From Diaporthe sp. PMI_573 (taxonomy: Eukaryota; Ascomycota; Sordariomycetes; Diaporthales; Diaporthaceae), in NCBI GenBank assembly GCA_021399435.1, contig JAJTUP010000004.1, positions 744,001 through 808,000 of the forward strand: a DNA stretch of 64,000 nt. The letters run 5' to 3'. Position numbers and translations under genes: made by a program. Each line of letters begins with the position of its first letter. Positions within the stretch are counted from its first letter, which is position 1. Under the pieces are notes generated by a model, which saw only the letters and a program-made list of their open reading frames with translations, did no database searches and was not told the DNA's origin. Of this stretch, positions 57,301 through 64,000 are shown piece after piece.

Positions 57301-58136
57301 TCGCCGATCGGGGGTCCTGGATTAGGGCGCTTGGACGGACGAGCAGTCTCCGAGTCTTCGTCGTTGGTCTCCTCGGGGCGCCTTTTGTCAACTCGGGGGC
57401 CAATGGTCCCAATACACCCAGTCTCTTTCCAAAGTCTCGTGAGCGCGTTCAGTTCACCTTCACCGTAGATAAGCGGCATATGAATGCCAATGAGACCCAG
57501 CAGTGAGTACACCCTGTCCTCCTTTCGTGCTGTCTCACGCTTCTCTGCCCATGCAAGCCGCTCGGAAATGCTGAAGTCAGATGGTGGGTTGCCTCGAAGG
57601 ACAGTGAGAGGAAGCCCAGTGATGTCTTGGATGTCATGTTCTAGAGACTTCCTTGTCCCCAGTCGCACGCCTTCCCTTGAAAAGAACTCAACAGACACTG
57701 GGGCAATCAGCTCTTGGAGAGTCCAGCCACGGGTGAACCACCTGCTCTTTCGAAAAGACGGCCCCCAGCTAGGCTTGTCGACCGCATCTCCAGACGGGGT
57801 CGAGACATCGGAAAGGAAGACGTAGCATTTGGCGGCATCCCGATACCAGCGAAACATAGAGTTGATGGCCTCCTGAAGCTCAGTGTTGTTTGGCTTGTCG
57901 ATACAGCACGTATCGACCCAACAGAACTCTAGGCCATCCTCCCAAGCCTGGTCTGCACAGAAGCGGATTTTGTCGTACCCAAGCTTGTTCTTCCCCGTCC
58001 CATCTTTCTGGTCCTGAAAGAGGACCTCTTCATCACCCCATGTGTGTGAAAGTATCGCATACCGGGGAATTTCGTGATCGAGAAAGTCCCTTGTAAAGTG
58101 AATTTCGCTACTAGCATCGCGTTTTAACAGGCGCAT
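54354..58136 (-). CDS. HET-NACHT-ankyrin STAND (NLR-like) protein
   Basis: A single-exon gene of 1260 codons from ATG 58136. Residues ~20-160 are a HET domain: RYAILSHTWGDEEVLFQD, FCWVDTCCIDKPNNTELQEA and RWFTRGWTLQELIAP are its three blocks. After a linker, a NACHT NTPase has Walker A GNPGTGKST at residue 355 and Walker B TIFVDALDECD around Asp464, followed by the FSSRHYP sensor region. The C-terminus (from ~930) is made of ankyrin repeats of exactly 33 codons. Their DNA is nearly identical: units recur at exactly 99-bp steps at 54381, 54480, 54579 and again at 55005, 55104, 55203, 55302. A non-ankyrin insert interrupts them. The stop falls inside an ankyrin unit (after VVRLLE). Family knowledge: such proteins act in heterokaryon incompatibility and probably in non-self recognition, HET being the cell-death effector. 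Confidence 0.92.
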   Translation of the reverse strand: MRLLKRDASSEIHFTRDFLDHEIPRYAILSHTWGDEEVLFQDQKDGTGKNKLGYDKIRFCADQAWEDGLEFCWVDTCCIDKPNNTELQEAINSMFRWYRDAAKCYVFLSDVSTPSGDAVDKPSWGPSFRKSRWFTRGWTLQELIAPVSVEFFSREGVRLGTRKSLEHDIQDITGLPLTVLRGNPPSDFSISERLAWAEKRETARKEDRVYSLLGLIGIHMPLIYGEGELNALTRLWKETGCIGTIGPRVDKRRPEETNDEDSETARPSKRPNPGPPIGEERSATGLPGANSDSFDATTKQSLVEQLYFAKIDERLTSLTTAQGKTCRWFLAKPEYKAWSEVIKQPDDGGFLWIKGNPGTGKSTLMKLLFEKAKLRTKDDPSQIMLSFFFLARGTIEEKSTIGLYRSLLHQLFDKAVDLRDSLEWMTADGAKGIQCNGWYEAALQRTLTEAIPKLRNRSLTIFVDALDECDQDQAAGMVCFFEELCDHAREEEVQLRICFSSRHYPTVVIQKGIEITLEDEAGHTDDIEYYIKSKLRLGKAKHADSLRSEIRDKSSGIFLWVVLVLDILTKEYPNSIVSINAIRTRLKQIPPGLDDLFEMILKRDEENLEQLHICLKWVLFATRPLKPQEFYFAVQLSIDKENSSYWDEEDIGLDQMRTFVRTSSKGLAEVTRNKASEVQFIHESVRDFLLGRYGRQWSRASESFEGHCHDKLKDCCLAQVKAPIDQSANISDATLRGAEATKLREDLSMKFPFLEYSILNVLRHANSAQQHGIEQGSFLDAFPLLQWANLNNAFERHVIRRYTKAVKLLYILAENNLAHLICIYSQTASCFDVGEERYGPPIFAAQATGSYEAVQVTLKSLQARAKHLDPAVHDLWTLYNQSKDKQTDLGRSFTFSRQKGILSYLQNRGDEALFLAWILSGVTNINAKDNNSDRTPLSWAAGSGHEAVVQQLLAKGADVEAKSKSGGTPLSWAAANGHEAIARLLVEAGADKEAKDSKGRTLLHVAAANGHEAIARLLVEAGAEKEGKDSKGQTPLQQAATNGHEAVVRLLIEARANTEIRDGEGRTPLHVAAGPQDQGSLMVPQHTSGAAIGAFYNSGEINPGNLRPGGPGNSQGGGSNHALQDYQMQLMLLELQNKKRPMIQREAVVRPLREAVVRLLVEAGADKEAKDNGSQTPLHVAAANGHKAVARLLIEARANTEIRDGEGRTALYRAAANGHEATARLLVEAGAEKEGKDSEGRTPLHVAAANGHKAVVRLLE
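54672..54930 (-). other. Non-ankyrin insert inside the ankyrin array
   Basis: Within the STAND gene, the frame stays open but ankyrin sequence gives way to a Gly/Pro/Asn-rich stretch and then LQDYQMQLMLLELQNKKRP, followed by the partial duplication REAVVRPLREAVVRLL. From memory, an almost identical QDYQMQLMLLE..NKKR segment occurs in many unrelated fungal proteins, so it looks like a module that spread between genes. Confidence 0.6.
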
Positions 58137-58712
58137 GGCTATATATAGTACGCTTTCGGTTTTTGCGATAGCAGGAGCTCAGTTTAGTTCTCGGCAAGAG
58201 CATTGAACAAGCTCCGGGAGCGTGGAAGAATCGTGGTGCGGGGTTTCGGCGAGCTGAGGCCGCCGCAAAAAAGCACACAGCACAGCCCCGAATTAGACCC
58301 GCGGTCAGCTGTTGGGTCCTGATGCGAAGACGCTCCAGGCAGCCACCAGGATAAATTCACGTGACGCAGGCCGCAGCCTCCTAAAGTTCGCAGCAACGTT
58401 GAATGCGGCCAACTAAAAGGCACAACAGCAGCAGTGGGATGCCTGTAATTACCTGCAGTACCGGAATGCTCCCGATGTTGATGTTTGGGACAGGATGGTA
58501 AAGCGGGCCTGAACTCCTCGGCAAATAAACACAACAGGATATTCTCGGCTATTTCCTTCTGTCCTCTCTTTATTGTGACAGGTTCTCAACCCTTCCACCA
58601 CGCCTTAACCCAACCTCGGCGCCGTAACTTCTTGGAATTTACCATCTAGGCTGTATGTGGTTTAGTGCTTCCAGACTAATGCTAATACCTCTAACGAGGT
58701 CCCAGGGTTTAA
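58137..58712. promoter_or_regulatory. Divergent promoter region
   Basis: About 0.58 kb between the divergent STAND gene and the membrane-protein gene. No specific motif could be supported. Confidence 0.4.
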
Positions 58713-59303
58713 ATGATACCTAAGCTAACGACTAGTTACACCTGTTCCCCCTTCGTGGTGGACAAAGCCCTTCAACCACAACAGCAGTTAGAAGAAGAGC
58801 TGCAGATAGAAAGAAGAGCGGAAGAGGCGCTCACGTATGATGCCTTTGCAGCCTTCATACGCTGCGTTGCCAATGTACAGGATGCCGACATCTCTCCTAG
58901 GTGGTTTTTTGGCCAGATCCGCCTATCACGCCTTCACTAGGCTGTGAGTATATTTCAACCCGACACTATCAAGAAGGAGTTCCTGCAAAGATTATGTTAT
59001 GAGGAGCAGTTTTGGCAGACAACCCAATTCTTAAATGAGTTTCCGGCACCGCTCTTGTTCATTTTTGCGGCAGTGTCACTTGTGTTGTCAGCTATGCAGG
59101 TCGTGCTGGCTACTAAGTCTGGCGATATCACGGGGAGTTGGCATATCTTCGGGGAGGTGAGCGCATGGTGTGCGATCGTGGTCATCATTGTGCTCGTTAC
59201 TATGCTGGCTGGTCTAGGGGCGATTGTGGTTGGTACTTGGGCGTGGCAGTTTCAGTTTGGTTATCGGTTGTGGAGGCGTAGTCGTGGAATGCCGGCCCCG
59301 TGA
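58713..59303 (+). pseudogene. Two-helix membrane protein with in-frame TAG
   Basis: The frame from ATG 58713 runs to TAG at 58938-58940 and continues in the same frame to 59303. The upstream part (EEALTYDAFAAFIRCV, then ISPRWFFGQIRLSRLH) and the downstream part (VSIFQPDTIKKEFLQRL, then PLLFIFAAVSLVLSAMQVVL and a second hydrophobic helix) together look like a fungal family I have seen next to incompatibility-type genes, in which no stop occurs at this point. A single G-to-A change from TGG, or C-to-T from CAG, explains the stop. A short intron removing the stop was tested: the nearest candidate (GTGGTT..CACTAG) brings another stop into frame. I therefore call it a pseudogene, or a gene needing readthrough. 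Confidence 0.55.
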
Positions 59304-59850
59304 ATGTGTGTACTGAAAGGTGGGAGGATACTGTACCTGGCCTGGGGGCTTTCCGTGATGAAGCATGGTTGTAGAAGGTATTAGGCTCCGTCGTGCTCTT
59401 AGGCCGATAGCATTAGACCCACTCGCCTTTGGAATTTCGAAAAGATGAATAGGAAGGATAGTGGGATGAATAACGGGAGAGGCAGCCAAGCAGGATTTAG
59501 ACAGGCTAGATTGCTGGCGGATTACTAATAGGTTAGTTCTGGCTCTGTTAGCGATTCCCCCGTTAATACAGTACAAGCGTAAGTTGCCAAGCCGTTCAAG
59601 AAAGGGCTCACACCACCGCTACTAAAAAAGTTAACTAAAGATTTCAGCGACACCCATTTCGCCCTTTACTGTACAAACCCTCTTGATAACCCTCCTTTAG
59701 AGGCGCCAGCCCATACCCCATGCAGTCTCCCTAATATGCCTTTGAACTGAACGTATCGATGAATGATATCGTTGTTTGAATGAGTTACAGGGTCCTACCA
59801 GCTCACGCCCAACGACCGTTATTTATCAACACCAGCGCCCTTCAGCAATC

Positions 59851-61185
59851 ATGGCAACCCAACGGAATTGGAAGAGACAAAACAAATACGAGCCGTTCCA
59901 GGAGAGCTCACCCACGAAGATTCGGAAAGCCAACCGCTCCTCTACCCATAAGCATTCAGCCACTCGACTACTTCGTACTACCTCTGAGGCCTACAGCGAG
60001 GCCCAAACAGACAGTATCAGTACGCGCCCCCTTGATTCTCATTCAAGTGAATCTTGGCATTCTCCGCCGGAGTTTTGGGACGGACTGACGAAGGTGCCGC
60101 TTTGTCAGGAGGCTCTGGATGAACTGGACCGGCGGAATCGCCTACAACCTGCCTGTTCTTCTCCTGCTCAATTACCGCCGACACAGCTTGCCCAGGATAC
60201 TACAACAAGGGTAACAACAGCCAAGACCCGGGACTTTGCTCAATTCGCACGGCACGGAGGACCCGACTTGTGCCACCTCCGATGGTATACCAACCGTGCC
60301 ACAATTCAGTCTACGCCTAAGGAAAGGGAGCCAATGCGTGCTACTCACCCCGGATTTGAACAGCACTTGGTTGACCATGGTACCCTTTCCACTTGGGAGT
60401 CACAGGAGCTAAATTTGGAGGAAGAAAGAGCGGCCCTCGCAAAGCGGAGACCATCACTCACACCTTCCCAATTCTCGGAGCATGAATTCTCAACCTTCAA
60501 AAAATATATTGCTCGAGCTGTAGATAAGGCTGATGTTTTGGCAAATGTGATACCAACGATTACAGGCACGGGTGAAGCGAATTATTTAAATGCAAGGAAG
60601 ATGCCATTTAGGAATCTCGATCCACTTACAGACGGTGCTATTGCAGCACCGAAACCAGATATCTACTACGGTTCTATCTCTCAACAACTGAATCCTACTG
60701 TCCGAAACGAGCTGGGTCATCATATTGCCCCCTCTGCCGCATACAATAGACCTATTGTGCCTAACTTCTTCCTGGAGGTTAAGGGGCCAGATGGAACTCC
60801 GGCTGTAATGATGCGGCAGATTCGCCACGATGGAGCGGTTGGCGCCCGCGCCATACACAGCCTACAGAACTACGGTGCAAAGGAGCCAGTCTACGATGGT
60901 AAGGCCTACACATACTCTTCGGCCTATCAGAACGGACACTTGCAGCTTTATGCCCATCACACTACTGCGGCTCCGGGAGGACAGCCTGAGTACCACACGA
61001 GCGAGCTTAGGGACTTTGCTATGAGAGGTTCACGGGAAAACTTTTTGGAAGGAGCCACTGCATTCAGGAACGCGAGGGATTTGGCGAGGGAGCACCGAGA
61101 TACTTTTATTCGGCATGCAAACTCGAAATTACAAGTAGGGATTGCGGCAGCTGAGGAAACTGTTCACGACGAACAAGACATGTAA
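59851..61185 (+). CDS. DUF7924-type fungal protein, possible PD-(D/E)XK fold
   Basis: A single-exon gene; the open frame starts at a TTG at 59776 and the first ATG is 59851, giving 444 residues. The N-terminal ~150 residues are disordered and basic (NWKRQNKYEPF, KIRKANRSSTHKH). The C-terminal domain contains APKPDIYYGSISQQL, then PNFFLEVKGPDGTPAVMMRQ and ARAIHSLQNYG. This matches what I recall of the widespread fungal DUF7924. A conserved Asp (KPD) followed by a beta strand with E-x-K (FFLEVKG) is the layout of the PD-(D/E)XK nuclease superfamily; that link is inference. The family is often expanded and located in variable genomic regions. Here it follows the STAND gene and a decayed membrane-protein gene. 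Confidence 0.7.
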   Translation: MATQRNWKRQNKYEPFQESSPTKIRKANRSSTHKHSATRLLRTTSEAYSEAQTDSISTRPLDSHSSESWHSPPEFWDGLTKVPLCQEALDELDRRNRLQPACSSPAQLPPTQLAQDTTTRVTTAKTRDFAQFARHGGPDLCHLRWYTNRATIQSTPKEREPMRATHPGFEQHLVDHGTLSTWESQELNLEEERAALAKRRPSLTPSQFSEHEFSTFKKYIARAVDKADVLANVIPTITGTGEANYLNARKMPFRNLDPLTDGAIAAPKPDIYYGSISQQLNPTVRNELGHHIAPSAAYNRPIVPNFFLEVKGPDGTPAVMMRQIRHDGAVGARAIHSLQNYGAKEPVYDGKAYTYSSAYQNGHLQLYAHHTTAAPGGQPEYHTSELRDFAMRGSRENFLEGATAFRNARDLAREHRDTFIRHANSKLQVGIAAAEETVHDEQDM

Positions 61186-61625
61186 CAGCACTGGTAGACC
61201 TGTGGAAGATGTGGAGTTGACTGAAGAGATGGACTGCCTACATCATGCTAATTTACTGTCACGGCCAGCACGAGATGCAGCATGGGAGCTGGGTCTATGG
61301 GCGCAATCAATGAATCTTCAAGCCAAGGAAAAGAAGAAAAGGGAGATCTAAGCTCATGCAATCCCTGGATCCAGACAGTGTTGGCGCGTCCGCGGTGCCT
61401 GGGCCCTTGTGACGGCCCGAGATCTTGCCCGAATGCGGCTGCCTCGGATGACTCCCCTAGAATATCTCAAGCTGATCACAACCAGACTGCTTCATTCGAT
61501 TTCCGATCTGGTTTAATCGATCGGGAATGCATCTGCTCTTTTGAGGACAATGGTCAAGCATAACATTGGTCGAGGTTTGGTAGCCTTCATAACCTTCCGG
61601 ATGTTTCGCAACCATACTCTCGAGC

Positions 61626-62290
61626 TCAATCATTGACTTTAAACTGTGTGTCATACGGGTGAGTATAGTCTTGAGGGAGCCTTAGACATTTTCTCGTTGC
61701 ATTTTCTTTGAAATTCCCATTACAAGACCACCCATGCGCAACCGGACATTCTTTCCACATTCGGCTGTCAGCAAAACATATCTTGGGCAAGTCCGCCTCA
61801 CGTTCCCCTTGTGGGACATTTTCAGTGATGAGGATATCACGGATGGCACGACCTGGACACTTCATACCATACGTGTCCCAGTTCTTAAAGACTTGCCCCG
61901 CTTGCTACAGCGCATCATCTGGCCCTCCTCCGGATAGCATCAGAAAGTCAGCAAGAGCGTTGTCAAGGCCAGCAGCATTGTTCAGACTCGGTCGAAGAAT
62001 CACCCAATCTGCGAACTTTTAAATATCTAGCCAACTGAACCGCCCCTCCTTTGTAAATAATCCTTGTGTGATTGATATATGGTAGAACCCTCGAAGTATA
62101 TCGATTGTGACATGAGCCACGTAGTCAAGTGGTCCGTCAGTGTCGTAGTTATGTGTTGCCTGTAGATAACACGTATTGGTACTTTGAATGCTCTGTTGAT
62201 CCATAGACTGAAGAGCGTCGGAAGTTGTGAGATCGGAGTAGCAGACGATTCCGGTTGGATACTCTGTCGAAAGCTTTACCAGTAATACAG
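61626..62290 (-). pseudogene. Decayed gene of unknown family, two in-frame stops
   Basis: A single minus-strand frame reads as protein-like sequence for about 220 codons: YPTGIVCYSDLTTSDALQS, then NTCYLQATHNYDTDGPLDYV, then DWVILRPSLNNAAGLDNALA, then KCPGRAIRDILITENVPQGE. It is broken only by TAA at 62019-62021 and TAG at 61905-61907. Both are one C-to-T change from Gln codons (CAA, CAG). The true stop is at 61626. Cysteines and the composition suggest a secreted or extracellular protein, but no signal peptide is recovered and I do not recognise the family. An exon boundary near 62290 (GTAAAG) is possible. Confidence 0.45.
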
Positions 62291-62639
62291 GGTCCAGGCT
62301 GCGCCCATTAAGAGAGTGTTGTCAGAAATCCAAGAGCGCTGCTCTTTCTTTCCAAAGGCAAGGTCTTGTGCCAGCGTTCATTCCTGTACACAAGCAGCAG
62401 CTCCACTAACCATCCGCCGTTATGATGATGAATGAGAAATCGCCAGCAGCAGCTGGCCACACAGCTCCCGACAGCCTACGCCGTCGGCCCGGGGCATCAT
62501 TCCCACTCCTCCGTTAGACATGCCTTCTGGTAATTAGTCTTCTGGTCGTTTATAGCGTCTACAAGGTTAGAGAACCCAAAGAAGGTCTAAGGCAGACGCT
62601 TCAGCCGCTTGCTACAAAGAGAGTACCACTCGAGATTCA

Positions 62640-63480
62640 TAACATCGTCAAGTGTCCCAATGCGAAGGTCAGAGCTCCTTTAACGAGTCTCTCCATAATA
62701 CAGTGGCAAATGGCTCATGCTATGTCGGCGTTTAGGTTGCCTTGACGGACTTGGTGCTCCCGGCCATTGAGCGTGTGCATGATAAGGTTGACTTCAGGCT
62801 CAGCATTATCGCAAGGTGAGTGAATACCTCGGTACCAAATCTTATACCAATGCGCAGACTTTCTCACTACGCTCGCCCACCCTCACAGAGAAACGGAAGA
62901 GGTTATGCACTGCAAGCATGGCCCCGAGGAATGCAAAGCTGCCATTGTGGAGCCCTGCACGCAGGAGACACACCCGGACTCCAGGAGTCTTAGCTTCGTC
63001 GAGTGCTTGACGCATGAGTTCCAGCGGATCCTTAGCGCGCACACTACGAGGCCTGCGCTGCAAAGAACCCCATCGATCTTGAGAAAGTGGACCAGTGTAC
63101 TGCCAGGAATGGAGGAGCATACGATCTCGAGCTACTTCGGAAGAGTGCTCAGCGTACTATTGATGTCAGTGAAAAGCTGTACCGCGTGTCCTCACCAACG
63201 ACGATTTGTCACAAAGTTTCTTTGGTATCTTGGCCAAGCATGAACTGACATTACCGGGCAGGCGGGCGTGCGCTACAGTGGTACAGTCCGATTGAACGGG
63301 AAAATTTACTGCATCCGGGATGGGGACAATGGCATATGGATAGAATGTCCCAACGGTCCTGGTGTTGCTGAGCTCGTCGATGCCATCGAACGCTTGTATA
63401 ATGCAACGAGAGAGTATGTAGAAGACGCGATTCGGTTGGTGATTTACTGACTAATGTGAAGCTCCTAGGGAACTGTGATC
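62640..63480 (+). pseudogene. Decayed coding sequence, frameshifted
   Basis: Several short plus-strand stretches read as protein-like in changing frames: LTDLVLPAIERVHDKVDFRL ending at a GTGAGT donor near 62815; IDLEKVDQCTARNGGAYDLE with SAQRTIDVSEKLYRV near 63072-63189; LTNDDLSQSFFGILAKHEL after a one-base shift; and RYSGTVRLNGKIYCIRDGD with VAELVDAIERLYNATREYV near 63268-63450. No continuous gene can be built. The pieces may come from one damaged gene or from chance openness. No family recognised. Confidence 0.25.
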
Positions 63481-64000
63481 TACGATCTTCGACATTGCAG
63501 CTTCTCGGTGATGGATAGTTGTCGGGGTGGGATAAGGGCTTGTGAAGTAGGGGAATTATGTGAGCGCGGGGTCGTGATTTATCCTAACAAGTAGCTACAA
63601 TGCGGAGGACTAGAGAGGCATTATAGAAGGTCATATTTAAAAATACGGTAGAAAATGCAACACTGTCTTGTGGGTCTGTTGAGACCACTGAGGTCTGTCT
63701 TATTAGAATCTAAGCTGACGCAGAAGATGGTGATGGTGTGTCCAGGTCCAAGATACGATGCAGTCGTCCCTTCTGCGTACAACCTGTCCGACTTTTCCAT
63801 AATGATGAACAGCCCAGTTGGTGGAGTGCGGCGAACCGACTACCTATTCAATGAAGAGTGTCTTCAACGATGCTTGAGTCCCCAACACATGCAGAACCAA
63901 TGACTGGGAGCCCAAACGGTTTCCGGGTGAAAAGCGCGGCTATCACTCCCCAGGCATGAGCTGCTTTTCATTGTCGGGCAGCCTCTATCCCAAAGTCGAT
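63481..64000 (+). other. Window end, no supported gene
   Basis: One 82-codon frame at 63655-63903 is present without motif or introns. It may be the start or the remnant of something that continues, but nothing supports it. Confidence 0.4.

Overview
The window is nuclear DNA from a filamentous ascomycete, most likely a Sordariomycete. The genes carry short introns (about 50 to 145 bp) with GT..AG ends. The families present are typical of such fungi: UTP8, ELG1, a TRI12-type MFS pump, Zn2Cys6 regulators, a HET-NACHT-ankyrin STAND protein and a DUF7924-type protein. GC-rich genic DNA alternates with AT-rich islands that look damaged by repeat-induced point mutation (RIP). I saw no bacterial, phage or CRISPR features. 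Layout: 1-2.2 kb holds the 3'-truncated part of a DUF8035-type protein (minus strand). 2.2-9.4 kb is a long non-coding stretch with GT-rich, poly-A and poly-T tracts. 9.4-12.3 kb is UTP8 (minus) and 12.9-15.0 kb a TRI12-like MFS pump (minus). 15.6-18.1 kb is an AT-rich island with two inverted copies of a ~0.5 kb mobile element and a broken coding remnant. 18.6-30.1 kb carries a DUF2306 membrane protein, an L-threonine aldolase, a DHA1-type MFS transporter, a DTGS-motif (aspartic-protease-like) protein and a small orphan gene. 31.2-34.9 kb is ELG1/ATAD5 and 35.6-36.8 kb an RS-rich single-pass membrane protein. 38.7-41.5 kb holds two decayed kinase/aminoglycoside-phosphotransferase-like genes. 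42.0-50.5 kb is a compact four-gene set (see below). 50.7-53.5 kb is a second AT-rich island with two more copies of the same element. 54.4-58.1 kb is a HET-NACHT-ankyrin gene, followed by a membrane-protein gene with an in-frame stop, a DUF7924-type gene and decayed coding sequence up to the window end. The most interesting part is 42.0-50.5 kb. Four neighbouring genes encode a PrpF-family (aconitate/methylaconitate) isomerase, a Zn2Cys6 regulator, a mitochondrial tricarboxylate-type carrier and an anion:cation-symporter MFS permease. Each of the three intergenic promoter regions contains the palindrome TTCCCGCGGGA(A/T), and I found this 11-mer nowhere else in the window. The everted CCG-CGG triplets in it are the kind of site Zn2Cys6 proteins bind. 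The gene content parallels the Ustilago itaconate/trans-aconitate cluster (Adi1, Mtt1, Itp1, Ria1) but has no decarboxylase. I therefore infer a small self-regulated cluster for a tricarboxylate such as trans-aconitate: uptake or export, isomerisation and mitochondrial exchange.
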